From positions 145,158 through 209,157 of the forward strand of contig NZ_AFPJ01000037.1 of assembly GCF_000220505.1 (NCBI RefSeq): a stretch of 64,000 bases of DNA. The letters are read 5' to 3'. Each line of letters opens with the position of its first letter. The first letter of the stretch is position 1. A program made the translations under genes and the position numbers. The notes under the pieces were generated by a model. It ran no database searches and had not been told where the DNA came from. It was given only the letters and a program-made list of their open reading frames with translations. The DNA is from Microbulbifer agarilyticus S89. GTDB taxonomy: Bacteria > Pseudomonadota > Gammaproteobacteria > Pseudomonadales > Cellvibrionaceae. Shown in pieces: positions 28,911-39,079 of the stretch.

Positions 28911-29795
28911 CTACTGAGTGCCGATACTGCCAAATGGCAGAGGCACCAGTAACGGCCCCGGCGCAACTTCCGGCAGGGTAAACTCCTCCGGATACTGCAC
29001 ATCCACCAGATAGAGTCCATGCGGCGGCGCAGTCACACTGGCCGCGGTACGATCGCGCGCTTCCAGCACCTGCCGCACCCACTCCGGCGAGCGGTCACCG
29101 CGCCCAACCGCCATCAAGACCCCGGCGATATTCCGCACCATATGATGCAGAAACGCGGTGGCACTCACTTCCAGCACAATCAGCTGCCCTACCCGGCCAA
29201 TATCCAGACGGGTTAGCCGCCGCACTGGTGAGCGCGCCTGACACTGCGCCGCGCGAAAACTGCTGAAGTCGTGCTCGCCAACCAGGTGGCGGGCGCCCTC
29301 GCGCATGGCCTCCAAGTCCAGCGTACGCTCGGTCCAGGTCACTTCGCTCGCAGCCTGCGCCGAGCGCGTGGGCGCACTGTGAATCAGGTAGCGATAGCTG
29401 CGGCTGCGGGCCGAGAAGCGGGCATGAAACTGTGCGGGCACTGGCTGGGCCCAGTGCACCCGCACATCGAACGGCATCTGCGTATTCACCCCCTGCACCC
29501 AGGCCTTGAGCGGCCGCTGCGCGGTGGTATCAAAATGCACCACCTGGCTGGACGCGTGCACTCCCGCATCCGTACGCCCGGCACACACCAGTGTCACTGG
29601 CTCTGCCGCGACTTTGGACAGGGCTTTCTCCAGGGTTTCCTGCACGGTCAACGGATCGTGTTTTTGCTTTTGAAAGCCGCGCAGGCGGGTACCACAGTAC
29701 TCCACACCCAGGGCAATGCGATGCAAACCCTCCGGTAGCGATTCCCCCGGGGGCACCTCACCGTTCGGTTTGTATTGGTAAATCGTGTTCTTCAT
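28911..29795 (-). CDS. truA: tRNA pseudouridine(38-40) synthase
   Basis: A 294-residue TruA protein. The catalytic Asp76 lies in CAGRTDAGVHA; FSARSRSYRYLI and FLHHMVRNIAGVLMAVG are the other conserved blocks. It modifies positions 38-40 of the tRNA anticodon arm. It has a slightly long N-terminus (about 20 residues before the conserved HRIALGVEY). It sits between fimV and trpF as in Pseudomonas, after a strong terminator. Confidence 0.96.
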   Translation of the reverse strand: MKNTIYQYKPNGEVPPGESLPEGLHRIALGVEYCGTRLRGFQKQKHDPLTVQETLEKALSKVAAEPVTLVCAGRTDAGVHASSQVVHFDTTAQRPLKAWVQGVNTQMPFDVRVHWAQPVPAQFHARFSARSRSYRYLIHSAPTRSAQAASEVTWTERTLDLEAMREGARHLVGEHDFSSFRAAQCQARSPVRRLTRLDIGRVGQLIVLEVSATAFLHHMVRNIAGVLMAVGRGDRSPEWVRQVLEARDRTAASVTAPPHGLYLVDVQYPEEFTLPEVAPGPLLVPLPFGSIGTQ

Positions 29796-29819
29796 AGGAC
29801 GAATTTTACACGGCCCCAG

Positions 29820-29848
29820 AAAAAAGAAGACCCCGCAAAAGCGGGGTC
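29820..29848 (-). terminator. Rho-independent terminator of fimV
   Basis: On the minus strand GACCCCGC and GCGGGGTC pair around TTTT and are followed by TTCTTTTTT. It separates fimV from truA. Confidence 0.9.
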
Positions 29849-29898
29849 AAAGTGTTGTTGCTGTAGACAGCGTGAATTCGGTGGTGCAGAGCGCGCGA

Positions 29899-32800
29899 TT
29901 AACCCATGCGCTCCAGCATTTCTTTGGCGCGCTGCTGATGCTCACCCGCACTCTCTTCAACCACTTCGCCGAGGATTTCGCGGGCGCCTTCTTTGTCACC
30001 CATATCCAAATAGGCCTGGGCCAGCTCGAGCTTGGTACTCACTTCGTCGCTGCCTTCGAGCAGGTTCAGCTCGGAATCCAGGTCTCCCTCCAGGTCGAAG
30101 CTGAGGTCTGCGAGATCCTCTGCCGACTGGGCACTCGCAGCGGGCTTCTCAGCCGCAACCGGCTCTTCCATCACTGCCAGGTCGAGATCCAGGTCTTCTG
30201 CCTGAGTAGCAACAGCGGGGGTTTCCGCGGCTGCCGCGACAGGCTCATCGGCCGCACCGCCCAGATCAGCATCCCCCAGGTCAAGATCACCCAGGTCAAT
30301 GCTATCCAAATCGAGGCTTCCCAGGTCATCTTCAAGACTCATGCCCAGGTCGTCGCCAGCACCCTCACCAGCAGCGCCCTCGCCAGCAGCGTCCCCGCCA
30401 ACAGCACTGTCATTCGACGCCGAATCACTGCCCTCGATGGGGGTCAGATCCAGGTCAAAGTCCAGACCCGTATCGTCGGAATCCGCGGCAACAGTAGCCG
30501 CTTCTGCCGCGACAGGCTCGCTCGCTGCGGGTGACGATTCCAGCGAGGTGTCCAGATCCAAGTTGTCCAGATCCAGGTTGTCCAGATCCAGCTCACCATC
30601 ATTCATCAATTCATCCAGCGCGAAATCTTCGGACGCGCCGGCAGGCTCTTCGGAGTCCACCGTCAGGTCAGCACCAGACCCGGAATCCAGATCATCGCCG
30701 CCCAGGTCCAGGGCACCGAGGTCGAGGTCAAATTCTTGTTCGGAAGACTGTGCGTCCGGCGCAGTGTCCAGCTCCAGGCTGTCCAGTTCCGCTGCCGGGT
30801 CCGATTCTGTTGCGGCAAAGTCGTCACCCAGATCCAGCTCGAGTGAGAAGTCATCGTCAGTAGCACTGGCTTCGGAATCAGTGCCACCCAGATCCAGAGA
30901 CAGATCGTCGAGGGCGTCGATGTCATCGCGCTCTCCACCCTCAGCAGCGGCTTCGCTACCCGCAGCAGACTGGTTGCCCGAGAACTCGTCGAGATCATCG
31001 AAGCTTGCTTCGAAACTGTCGAGGTCGGAACCCAGGTCATCCAGCTGCGCTGCCTCCAGAGACTCACTGGAGAAATCGGTCTCCGGCGCTGCAAACAGTC
31101 CAATACCGGCAATCGTCTCGCGTAGACGAGCCGCACGGTCCGCTACCGGGCCATCGCTATAGCCCAGCAGCTGGCGGTAGTGATCGTCAAACTGGTTGCC
31201 GTCTTGCTGGTGTGCGTACACCTCCAGCAACATCAGGCGGGCATCAACGTTGCCGGGTGCGCCCTTGAGGCCGGTCAGAAGCTTGGCTTCCGCTTCCTGG
31301 TACTGCCCCAGGGACAAATGAATTTCCGCTTCCGCCACCGGGTCGTCAGTTTCGACTTCACCCAGCTGGTCCAGGTCCACGCTGTCGTTCGCTTCGAACT
31401 CTTCAACTGCCACCAGGGTGTCGTCTTCGAAAGATTCGCTCGGTGCTTCCGCCAGGGCGCGCTCCGCAGCCATCTCCGCCTCAACCTGGCGGATGGCCTC
31501 CTCCTCTTCCTTGCGACGACGCCAGCTGACGAAACCAAACAGCGCGGCCAGCAAGGCGCCAGCGCCAATACCGATCCACTGAATGTTCTCCATCAGGGTA
31601 TCGACCAGGCTCGGCTCAGAGCGCGTCTGCACCACTACGCGATTGCGGTTGGCATCGGCGTCGGTCTCTGCCGCAGGGGCGACGTCCGCAGTGGTTTCCA
31701 CCTCGGTGCCTTCGGCTTCACTGTCTGCAAACGCAGAGCTTTCTTCACCGGCGATATCCAGCGCTTCACCGTCGATATCAGCGGACTCGAAGGTCTCGGC
31801 TTCTGCCTCCAGCGCATCATTGGTCTCAGTGGCAGCGGCCTGTACCGCCTGCAACTCGTCATTGGAGACCTCAACCAGGCGCTCCATGGTATCGATTTGT
31901 TCGTTCAGCTCGCCGATACGCTCTTCCAGCTCGGCACCTTCGAGACGGGATTTATCCAGCTCTTCTTCGGTAACCGCAAGCTCGCCTTCCAGCGCATCGC
32001 TCTCGCTGCTGCCGCTGCCGGAACCGGACAGTACGGATTCGTTGTCACCCGGTGCGGCCAGCGATACCCGGCCTTCCAGGGTGTCGCTCTCGTAGGTCTC
32101 TTCAACGGTTGCACGGGCGTCCAGCGGTGCGCCGGTAACGTCGGTATCGGCAACGCGGTCGCGCCAGGCATCGTTCTGGGTGGCAACCTGAGAAACCGCT
32201 TCGGAGCGCGTTACGCCGCGCACTTCGTCTGCGGTGGGCAGACGCAGTACTGCGCCTTTCTTCAACAGGTTGATGTTGTTGTTGATAAACGCCTCAGGGT
32301 TCAGGCGCTGGATGGCCAGCATGGTCTGCTGTACAGACAGGTCGCGCGACTCGCGACTATCGCGGGCAATTTCCCACAGGGTCTTGTTGGCTTCCACGGG
32401 GCCGTAGACACGGCTACCGCTCTCGGTAGAGGTCTGCGGCTCGATAAATTCTTCTGCCGGCTCTTCAAAGATCGGCTGCTGCACCTGCTCTTCCACGGCT
32501 TCTTCAACCGCCGATACCGGTGCGGTTTGCTCCGCAGGAGCCGGAGTCACAGGCTCGGGCGCGCGCTCAACGGTAGGCTGGATCGAGCGCTGCACCGGGG
32601 TGGTGTTGCGCTGCACCTGCTGGCGCTCGCGCTCTGCGGCGCGGACTGGCTGGGACGCGGTGTTGGTGGAGAACGCCGGCAGATCCATCAGCAGGGTGTA
32701 TTCCCGCAACAGGCGGCCACTGGGCCAACGGGTTTCTACCAGGAAATTCAGGAAGGGTTCGCGAATCGGAGACCGGCTGGTGATACGCACCATCGGCTGG

Positions 32801-33066
32801 CCGCTGGAATAATCCACATCAAAGCGAATGCCATCAAGGGAATACCCTCGCTCGACACCTGCGCGCTCAAAATCTTCCAGGCTCGCGAGGCGGACCTTGA
32901 TTTCATTTTCACCCAAGCCGCGGGTTTGCAGTAGCTTAATTTCTGCATCGAGCGGCTGATTCAACGTGGAGTTAACCTTGATCTCACCGAGACCAAGCGC
33001 CAGAGCCCCATTGCCACCCAGTGCGCTGACCAGACCCACCGCAAGTGCCAGCTTTTGCACACGCAT
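29899..33066 (-). CDS. fimV: FimV-like peptidoglycan-binding polar protein
   Basis: A 1055-residue protein. In order: signal peptide (1-23), FimV N-terminal domain (about 24-135, GLGEIKVNSTLNQPLDAEI), Pro/Glu-rich linker, LysM domain (about 218-278), coiled coil (357-415), membrane helix (about 495-515) followed by WRRRKEEEE, a TPR-like cytoplasmic part (575-640), a very acidic Asp/Leu/Ser region (about 660-1000) with LDLDN and DLGDLDLG repeats, and a conserved C-terminal TPR (1008-1050). FimV organises the cell pole, type IV pili assembly and cAMP signalling in P. aeruginosa. The gene order with truA supports the name. Confidence 0.93.
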   Translation of the reverse strand: MRVQKLALAVGLVSALGGNGALALGLGEIKVNSTLNQPLDAEIKLLQTRGLGENEIKVRLASLEDFERAGVERGYSLDGIRFDVDYSSGQPMVRITSRSPIREPFLNFLVETRWPSGRLLREYTLLMDLPAFSTNTASQPVRAAERERQQVQRNTTPVQRSIQPTVERAPEPVTPAPAEQTAPVSAVEEAVEEQVQQPIFEEPAEEFIEPQTSTESGSRVYGPVEANKTLWEIARDSRESRDLSVQQTMLAIQRLNPEAFINNNINLLKKGAVLRLPTADEVRGVTRSEAVSQVATQNDAWRDRVADTDVTGAPLDARATVEETYESDTLEGRVSLAAPGDNESVLSGSGSGSSESDALEGELAVTEEELDKSRLEGAELEERIGELNEQIDTMERLVEVSNDELQAVQAAATETNDALEAEAETFESADIDGEALDIAGEESSAFADSEAEGTEVETTADVAPAAETDADANRNRVVVQTRSEPSLVDTLMENIQWIGIGAGALLAALFGFVSWRRRKEEEEAIRQVEAEMAAERALAEAPSESFEDDTLVAVEEFEANDSVDLDQLGEVETDDPVAEAEIHLSLGQYQEAEAKLLTGLKGAPGNVDARLMLLEVYAHQQDGNQFDDHYRQLLGYSDGPVADRAARLRETIAGIGLFAAPETDFSSESLEAAQLDDLGSDLDSFEASFDDLDEFSGNQSAAGSEAAAEGGERDDIDALDDLSLDLGGTDSEASATDDDFSLELDLGDDFAATESDPAAELDSLELDTAPDAQSSEQEFDLDLGALDLGGDDLDSGSGADLTVDSEEPAGASEDFALDELMNDGELDLDNLDLDNLDLDTSLESSPAASEPVAAEAATVAADSDDTGLDFDLDLTPIEGSDSASNDSAVGGDAAGEGAAGEGAGDDLGMSLEDDLGSLDLDSIDLGDLDLGDADLGGAADEPVAAAAETPAVATQAEDLDLDLAVMEEPVAAEKPAASAQSAEDLADLSFDLEGDLDSELNLLEGSDEVSTKLELAQAYLDMGDKEGAREILGEVVEESAGEHQQRAKEMLERMG

Positions 33067-33381
33067 AACCGATTCCCTTTATTTTTAGAATCACACCAGG
33101 ACCTGATCATTTTTTACCCATAAAGACCGCTTCACAAAAAGCGTTACTTCACAGACATTTGTCAGGCCCGGCTTGTGCCAATTTTTTGCACAAAATTTAT
33201 TCAACAAGAGCCGATGATCAGACACCAGACTCCACGCTTTGGCGACTATGCGCCCCCCGAAAAAGACTTAACCCTTCCGGATTTCCTCTCACACTTCCCC
33301 ACAACACCCCCAAGTGGTGTGGATTCCTGAATGGCACAAAGTTAAGAAGAAACCTTCAGAAAGGCCGCTAAGTATTAAATA
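33067..33381. other. 315-base gap upstream of fimV
   Basis: It separates fimV from the Asd-like gene. It is relatively AT-rich and contains an inverted repeat TTGTGC/GCACAA at 33173-33193 with a T-rich 9-base spacer. No gene or clear terminator is seen; the fimV promoter probably lies here. Confidence 0.5.
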
Positions 33382-34419
33382 TCAATGGGTTTTTAGCAAC
33401 AAGTGGACAATTTGTACACAGTTAATTGCGACGTCTTTACGCAAATTGTCGGATGCCGCACAAAATACAACCTGGCGCGGATTGATCAAACCCGTGCGCA
33501 GGCGCCCCAACAAGGTGCTCTCACTGCCGACCGCATCTTGTGCCGATGGGCGCTCGCGCATCTCCAGGCGCGCCCCATTGGCCAGCAATCCGCGCACCGT
33601 GGCCAGCTCCTGCTGCTCTTTCAGCTGCACGCTGATATTTGCCAGCTGCCCATGGAACACCGAGGCAGTATTGATCGATGCATCCAGAGCCACTTCATCT
33701 CCCAGCAAACGGCGCAAATCCAACACCAGCGCCAACTCACTGAAACCGTGGCCGCTTTCCAGCTGCGCTTCCGCAGAGCTCAGCATGTTGAAGGCAAGGC
33801 GCTGGCCACTGGCCTCATCCGCTTCCGGCTCCTGACCATTGAACAGGCGCGCGGTCTGGGCCGCAGCCGCATCCACACTCGCCTTACCCAGGGCGGATAC
33901 CGGCTGGTTCAACACCACCTCAACGGATTGCAGCTGGGACTTCAGCGGGAACAGCGCTTCCGCCAGCATGGCCGCGCCAGCGCCCGGCACCGCGATCACC
34001 TTACGGTCGTGTTCATCGCGATTGTTCAGTTCTGCGCTATTGAGCAACGGATGAATAAGCGCGACGCTTTCATCGCCGCGGGTAAGGCCCGCAGCATCCA
34101 CCACCCAGGCGCCCGCCTGTTCAGCTTTTGCCAGCACTGCGGTTGCCGTGTCACCGCCGGTCAGCAGTAACACCACCTGCTGCGCAGAAAACGCGAAGTC
34201 TTTCAGCGGCGTCACTGGCACACTGCGGTTAGCAAACACTTGCGGGTCCACTTCCGACTCATCGTCGATCACCAGTTTGAGCTCGTCCGGGGTGACGGTT
34301 TTGCGCTCCTCCAGGATCTCCAGCAACGCATCAAACGGCGCGCTGCCAACACCAACGATCACCAGTTCCCGGGTGGACTCTGTCATATCTGGGCCTATTT
34401 CGGTTTGCGAATTTTGCAT
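33382..34419 (-). CDS. usg: Asd-like protein (USG-1 type) lacking the catalytic cysteine
   Basis: A 345-residue paralogue of aspartate-semialdehyde dehydrogenase. It keeps the overall layout: an N-terminal Rossmann-like start (LVIVGVGSAPFDALLEIL) and the dimer domain (GFSELALVLDLRRLLG). Where true Asd has GNCTVS, this has GAGAAM, so the nucleophilic cysteine is missing, and it cannot be a normal dehydrogenase. Its place between asd and fimV matches the asd-like gene of P. aeruginosa. The role is unknown. An ATG at 34386 is an alternative start; neither has a good ribosome site. Confidence 0.85.
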   Translation of the reverse strand: MQNSQTEIGPDMTESTRELVIVGVGSAPFDALLEILEERKTVTPDELKLVIDDESEVDPQVFANRSVPVTPLKDFAFSAQQVVLLLTGGDTATAVLAKAEQAGAWVVDAAGLTRGDESVALIHPLLNSAELNNRDEHDRKVIAVPGAGAAMLAEALFPLKSQLQSVEVVLNQPVSALGKASVDAAAAQTARLFNGQEPEADEASGQRLAFNMLSSAEAQLESGHGFSELALVLDLRRLLGDEVALDASINTASVFHGQLANISVQLKEQQELATVRGLLANGARLEMRERPSAQDAVGSESTLLGRLRTGLINPRQVVFCAASDNLRKDVAINCVQIVHLLLKTH

Positions 34420-34514
34420 TTGTGAAAAGCAACGACGGCTTTTCAGGCAGGTCGACCACTAAAGCAGCAGCCTGAAATTGCGGGGGATTATACTCACCGA
34501 GAGTCAGGGGGGAA

Positions 34515-34536
34515 GCCGCCCCGGGACCGGGGCGGC
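34515..34536. terminator. GC-rich hairpin after asd
   Basis: GCCGCCCC and GGGGCGGC pair perfectly around GGGACC, 30 bases after the asd stop. No T-run follows on the minus strand, so it may stabilise or attenuate rather than end transcription. Confidence 0.5.
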
Positions 34537-34565
34537 GAATAGAACAAAAAATAGCCTGGTGTGGG

Positions 34566-35681
34566 TTACAGTTTGCCCATCAAAATAAGCAGCACCCGGC
34601 GCAGCGGCTCAGCTGCACCCCACAACAGCTGGTCGCCGACGGTAAATGCATTCAGGTATTCACCGCCCATGCTCAACTTGCGCAGACGCCCCACCGGGAT
34701 ATCCAACTTGCCGGTTACCGCAGTCGGTGTCAGCTCCTGCACTGTGACTTCGCGTTCGTTGGGCACCACTTTCACCCAGTCGTTGGCGCTACCAATCAAC
34801 TGCTCGATTTCTGCCAGCGGCAGGTCTTTCTTCAGCTTCACGGTGAAGGCCTGGCTGTGACAACGCATCGCGCCGATACGGACACAGGTGCCATCGACCG
34901 GCACATCCTCACTGGAGCCAAGGATCTTGTTTGCCTCTACCTGCGCCTTCCACTCTTCGCGGCTCTGGCCGGATTCCATCGGGGTATCGATCCACGGCAA
35001 CAGGCTACCGGCAAGCGGTGCGCCAAATTCGCTGGTGGGGAATTCCGCACTGCGCATGTTTTCCGCCACCTTGCGATCAATTTCCAGGATTGCGCTCGCC
35101 GGATCAGCCAGCTCGCTGGCAACGCCATCGCGGATACTGCCCATCTGGGAAATCAGCTCGCGCATATTCTTGGCGCCAGCGCCACTTGCGGCCTGATACG
35201 TCTGGGCCGTAACCCATTCGACCAATCCCTCACGGAACAGGCCGCCCAGTGCCATCAGCATCAGGCTCACGGTGCAGTTACCGCCAATAAAATTTTTCAC
35301 ACCGGATTCAATACCGCGGTCGATCACATCGCGGTTAACCGGATCCAAAACGATGATCGCGTCATCGTCCATACGCAGGCTGGAGGCGGCGTCGATCCAG
35401 TAGCCATTCCAGCCGCGCGCACGCAATTTTGCAAATACTTCCTTGGTGTAGTCACCACCCTGACAGCTGACAACGGCATCCAACTCGGCCAGTGCGTCCA
35501 GGTCGTAGGCGTTCTTGAGGGGCGCAACGTCTTTGCCAATCTCCGGCGCTTTACCGCCAGCATTGGACGTAGAGAAAAATACTGGCTCTGCAATATGCGC
35601 GAAGTCATTCTCCTCCAGCATGCGTCCCATCAAAACGGAGCCGACCATACCGCGCCAGCCTACGAATCCTACCTTGTTCAT
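34566..35681 (-). CDS. asd: Aspartate-semialdehyde dehydrogenase
   Basis: The 371 residues match the gammaproteobacterial type: NADP loop [18 protein letters not shown] at the start, catalytic Cys136 in [14 protein letters not shown], and substrate residues in the [12 protein letters not shown] region. It reduces aspartyl phosphate to the semialdehyde for lysine, threonine, methionine and cell-wall diaminopimelate, so it is probably essential. It lies 92 bases after leuB. Confidence 0.97.
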   Translation of the reverse strand: MNKVGFVGWRGMVGSVLMGRMLEENDFAHIAEPVFFSTSNAGGKAPEIGKDVAPLKNAYDLDALAELDAVVSCQGGDYTKEVFAKLRARGWNGYWIDAASSLRMDDDAIIVLDPVNRDVIDRGIESGVKNFIGGNCTVSLMLMALGGLFREGLVEWVTAQTYQAASGAGAKNMRELISQMGSIRDGVASELADPASAILEIDRKVAENMRSAEFPTSEFGAPLAGSLLPWIDTPMESGQSREEWKAQVEANKILGSSEDVPVDGTCVRIGAMRCHSQAFTVKLKKDLPLAEIEQLIGSANDWVKVVPNEREVTVQELTPTAVTGKLDIPVGRLRKLSMGGEYLNAFTVGDQLLWGAAEPLRRVLLILMGKL

Positions 35682-35773
35682 TTCATTACCTTGTTGCGTC
35701 TATTTCAGTTCAGGTTCCCAACGGCTTGCCGGATGGCAAACCGCTGGGTTGAGTCGGGGTGCACGTTGCAATA

Positions 35774-36847
35774 CTAGAAAGCGGCCACCACTGCTGCGCC
35801 CATTTCCGCGGTGGAGACTTTCTTACAACCTTCGGTATAGATATCTCCGGTGCGCAGTCCTTGGTCCAAAACGTTACTGACCGCTGCTTCGATGGCGTCG
35901 GCCGCTTCGCCCATGTCCAGCGAGTAACGCAACATCATCGCCGCAGAAAGGATGGTCGCCAGCGGGTTGGCAATACCCTGGCCAGCGATATCTGGCGCGC
36001 TGCCATGACAGGGCTCATACAGGCCAAAGCCGGTTTCATTCATTGACGCGGAAGGCAGCATGCCGATGGAACCGGTCAGCATGGCGGCGGCATCCGACAG
36101 AATGTCGCCAAACATGTTGCCGGTAACCATCACATCAAACTGCTTGGGCGCACGCACCAGCTGCATCGCGGCGTTGTCCACGTACATGTGGGACAGCTCC
36201 ACATCCGGGTATTCCGGAGCCAGGCGATCCAGTACTTCCCGCCACAGCACGGTAACTTCCAGCACATTCGCCTTGTCTACAGAACACAGCTTGCCCCCGC
36301 GCTTTTGCGCCGCCTCAAATGCGGTGCGTGCAATGCGCTCGATCTCGGACTCTTTATACACATAGGTGTTAAAGCCCTGTTTTTCGCCGTTTTCCAGAGT
36401 CCGGATACCACGCGGCTCACCAAAATAAATTCCGCCGGTCAGCTCACGCACGATCAGGATATCGAGGCCGGAAACCACTTCCGGCTTCAGCGAGGAGGCC
36501 TCGGCCAGCTGTGGATACAGAATCGCAGGACGCAGGTTAGCGTACAGGCCCAGGCCACTGCGAATCTTCAGCAGGCCTTTTTCTGGGCGAATGGCGCGAT
36601 CCAGGGTGTCCCACTTGGGGCCACCTACCGCACCCAGCAGTACCGCGTCGCATGCACCCGCTTTGGCCAGCTCGGCGTCGGTCAGCGGTTCGCCGTGGGC
36701 GTCGATCGATGCTCCGCCGATCAGACCCTCGCTGAACTCAAGATTCAGTCCAAACTTTTTATCCGCAGTTTTCAGTACCGCAACCGCCTGCTCGATAATT
36801 TCCGGGCCGATTCCATCGCCCGGCAGAATCATTACTTTCTTGCTCAT
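35774..36847 (-). CDS. leuB: 3-isopropylmalate dehydrogenase
   Basis: A 357-residue decarboxylating dehydrogenase. It begins [28 protein letters not shown] binds substrate; the metal and NAD parts are [25 protein letters not shown] and [18 protein letters not shown]. It oxidises 3-isopropylmalate in leucine synthesis. It follows leuD by 29 bases in the leuC-leuD-leuB order. Confidence 0.97.
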   Translation of the reverse strand: MSKKVMILPGDGIGPEIIEQAVAVLKTADKKFGLNLEFSEGLIGGASIDAHGEPLTDAELAKAGACDAVLLGAVGGPKWDTLDRAIRPEKGLLKIRSGLGLYANLRPAILYPQLAEASSLKPEVVSGLDILIVRELTGGIYFGEPRGIRTLENGEKQGFNTYVYKESEIERIARTAFEAAQKRGGKLCSVDKANVLEVTVLWREVLDRLAPEYPDVELSHMYVDNAAMQLVRAPKQFDVMVTGNMFGDILSDAAAMLTGSIGMLPSASMNETGFGLYEPCHGSAPDIAGQGIANPLATILSAAMMLRYSLDMGEAADAIEAAVSNVLDQGLRTGDIYTEGCKKVSTAEMGAAVVAAF

Positions 36848-36876
36848 CTAACTTCCTAAATTCTTACCAGGTCCGT

Positions 36877-37524
36877 TTACTTCACGGCGTCGAACAGCCA
36901 CGGCGCCTGTTCACGGCGCTTGGCTTCATATGCGCGAATATCGTCCGCGTCTTCGAGCGTCAGGCCGATATCGTCGAGGCCATGCAGCAGGCAGTGCTTG
37001 CGGAAGGCATCCACTTCAAACGCGATGGTCTCACCGTTGGGCTTGACCACAACCTGCTCTTCCAGGTCCACGACCAGTGCGTAACCCTCTTCTGCGTACA
37101 TTTCCGCAAACAGCTGATCAACAACTTCCTCCGCCACAACGATCGGCAAGAGACCATTCTTGAAGCAGTTATTGAAGAAAATGTCGGCAAAGCTCGGCGC
37201 GATGATTGCGCGAAACCCATGATCGTCCAGTGCCCAGGGCGCGTGCTCACGACTCGAACCACAGCCGAAATTCTTGCGTGCCAGCAGCACCGAAGCGCCC
37301 TGATAACGCGGGTGGTTCAGCGGAAAGTCGGGATTGAGCGGTCGCTTGCTGTGATCCTGCCCCGGCTGACCTTCATCCAGGTAGCGCAGCTCATCAAACA
37401 GGTTCGGGCCAAAGCCAGAGCGCTTGATGGACTTCAGGAACTGTTTCGGAATAATTAAATCCGTATCCACGTTGGCACGGTCCATCGGAGCGGCCACGCC
37501 TTTGTGCTTGGTAAACGCCTTCAT
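36877..37524 (-). CDS. leuD: 3-isopropylmalate dehydratase small subunit
   Basis: A 215-residue Leu[18 protein letters not shown] near the start and [15 protein letters not shown] near residue 87 are the signature parts of the small aconitase-like subunit. It joins LeuC to isomerise isopropylmalate. Its ATG shares one base with the leuC stop (TAATG), which couples translation and helps equal subunit supply. Confidence 0.97.
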   Translation of the reverse strand: MKAFTKHKGVAAPMDRANVDTDLIIPKQFLKSIKRSGFGPNLFDELRYLDEGQPGQDHSKRPLNPDFPLNHPRYQGASVLLARKNFGCGSSREHAPWALDDHGFRAIIAPSFADIFFNNCFKNGLLPIVVAEEVVDQLFAEMYAEEGYALVVDLEEQVVVKPNGETIAFEVDAFRKHCLLHGLDDIGLTLEDADDIRAYEAKRREQAPWLFDAVK

Positions 37525-38969
37525 TACGCGACCTCCTGCATTTCACGTACATCGACAAAATGGCCGGCAATTGCCGCCGCCGCAGCCATGCTTGGGCTGA
37601 CCAGATGGGTGCGGCCACCGTAACCCTGGCGACCTTCGAAGTTGCGGTTAGAGGTGGAGGCGCAGTGTTCGCCGGCACCCAATTTGTCCGCGTTCATCGC
37701 CAGGCACATGGAGCAGGACGGCTCGCGCCATTCGAAGCCCGCTTCGATAAAGACCTTGTCCAGGCCCTCTTTTTCCGCCTGTGCTTTTACCGACTGAGAG
37801 CCGGGGACCACCAAAACCTGCTTCACGCTCTCGGCTTTTTTGTGGCCTTTGGCCACCGCCGCAGCCGCGCGCAGGTCTTCGATGCGGGAGTTGGTACAGG
37901 AGCCGATAAACACGCGATCCAACTGGATATCGGTGATTTTCTGTCCCGCTTCCAGCCCCATGTATTCCAGCGCGCGTTCAATGCCCGCTTTTTTGGTGGC
38001 ATCGCTTTCGTCTGCCGGGCTCGGTACCAATGCGCTGACCGGTACCACCATTTCCGGGGAGGTACCCCAGCTTACCTGCGGTTCAATATCTTCTGCGTTC
38101 AGCTCTACCACCGCGTCAAAGTGCGCACCATCATCGGAATGCAGACGGCTCCAGTTGGCCACCGCCAGTTCCCACATCTCGCCTTTGGGCGCGTACGGCT
38201 TGCCCTTTACATATTCCAGCGTGATGTCATCCACCGCGACCATACCCGCACGCGCACCGGCTTCAATCGCCATGTTGCACACGGTCATACGGCCTTCCAT
38301 GGACATAGAACGAATCGCGGAGCCGCCAAATTCAATCGCGTAGCCGGTGCCGCCTGCGGTGCCGATCTTGCCAATGATCGCCAGTACCACGTCTTTGGCG
38401 GTAACACCCGGACCGAGTTCACCGTCCACGCGCACCAGCATATTCTTCATTTTTTTCTGGATCAGGCACTGGGTGGCCATCACATGCTCCACCTCAGAGG
38501 TGCCGATACCATGTGCCAGCGCACCGAGCGCACCGTGGGTAGAGGTATGAGAATCGCCACACACAACAGTCATCCCCGGCAGCGTCGCGCCAGTCTCAGG
38601 GCCGATCACATGCACAATGCCCTGGCCGGGATCATTAATGCCGAATTCAACGATGCCGAAATCTTCGCAGTTCTCATTCAGTGTCTTTACCTGAATGCGG
38701 GAAACTTCGTCGACAATGCCCTCGATACCGCCGGCGCGCTCTTCCGCATGAGAGGGCACATTGTGGTCTGGTGTTGCGACCACAGAATCGGTGCGCCAGG
38801 GCTTGCGACCGGCAAGGCGCAGGCCTTCAAATGCCTGGGGCGAGGTCACTTCGTGAATGAGGTGACGGTCGATATAGATCAGCGCAGTGCCGTCCTCACG
38901 ACTTTTGACCAAATGGTCCTGCCAGAGTTTGTCATACAAGGTCTGTTTTTTATTTTGTGGGTGGCCCAT
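37524..38969 (-). CDS. leuC: 3-isopropylmalate dehydratase large subunit
   Basis: I choose the ATG at 38969 ([19 protein letters not shown]), preceded by an AGAGGAG site, giving 481 residues. The iron-sulfur cysteines are in [14 protein letters not shown] and in [11 protein letters not shown] near the C-terminus; [21 protein letters not shown] is also conserved. It carries the [4Fe-4S] cluster of the leucine isomeroreductase. It is the first gene of the leu operon and diverges from a LysR regulator. Confidence 0.97.
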   Translation of the reverse strand: MGHPQNKKQTLYDKLWQDHLVKSREDGTALIYIDRHLIHEVTSPQAFEGLRLAGRKPWRTDSVVATPDHNVPSHAEERAGGIEGIVDEVSRIQVKTLNENCEDFGIVEFGINDPGQGIVHVIGPETGATLPGMTVVCGDSHTSTHGALGALAHGIGTSEVEHVMATQCLIQKKMKNMLVRVDGELGPGVTAKDVVLAIIGKIGTAGGTGYAIEFGGSAIRSMSMEGRMTVCNMAIEAGARAGMVAVDDITLEYVKGKPYAPKGEMWELAVANWSRLHSDDGAHFDAVVELNAEDIEPQVSWGTSPEMVVPVSALVPSPADESDATKKAGIERALEYMGLEAGQKITDIQLDRVFIGSCTNSRIEDLRAAAAVAKGHKKAESVKQVLVVPGSQSVKAQAEKEGLDKVFIEAGFEWREPSCSMCLAMNADKLGAGEHCASTSNRNFEGRQGYGGRTHLVSPSMAAAAAIAGHFVDVREMQEVA

Positions 38970-39000
38970 AGCCCCATCTCCTCTATGGATAACATGCTCG

Positions 39001-39029
39001 AGTCTACGAGGGGCATTGAATAACATCAA
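39001..39029 (-). promoter_or_regulatory. Candidate leuC promoter
   Basis: On the minus strand TTGATG (39029-39024), a 17-base spacer and TAGACT (39006-39001) give a moderate sigma-70 match. The -35 element lies inside the LysR-type palindrome. Confidence 0.4.
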
Positions 39030-39030
39030 T
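39015..39030. promoter_or_regulatory. LysR-type palindrome between leuC and its regulator
   Basis: ATTGA and TCAAT are separated by six bases, giving a T-N11-A core typical of LysR-family binding sites. It is 50 bases before the LysR start and overlaps the candidate leuC -35. Confidence 0.5.
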
Positions 39031-39079
39031 TTATATTTATTATATGGCGCATTCGCTTTTGGAATACGGTGTGGACCTT

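Noticed and set aside
31180-32934. 584-codon plus-strand frame opposite fimV
   Set aside because: It mirrors the biased codons of fimV. The product has no domain pattern.
37560-39023. 487-codon plus-strand frame opposite leuC
   Set aside because: Antisense shadow of leuC, which has complete catalytic motifs.
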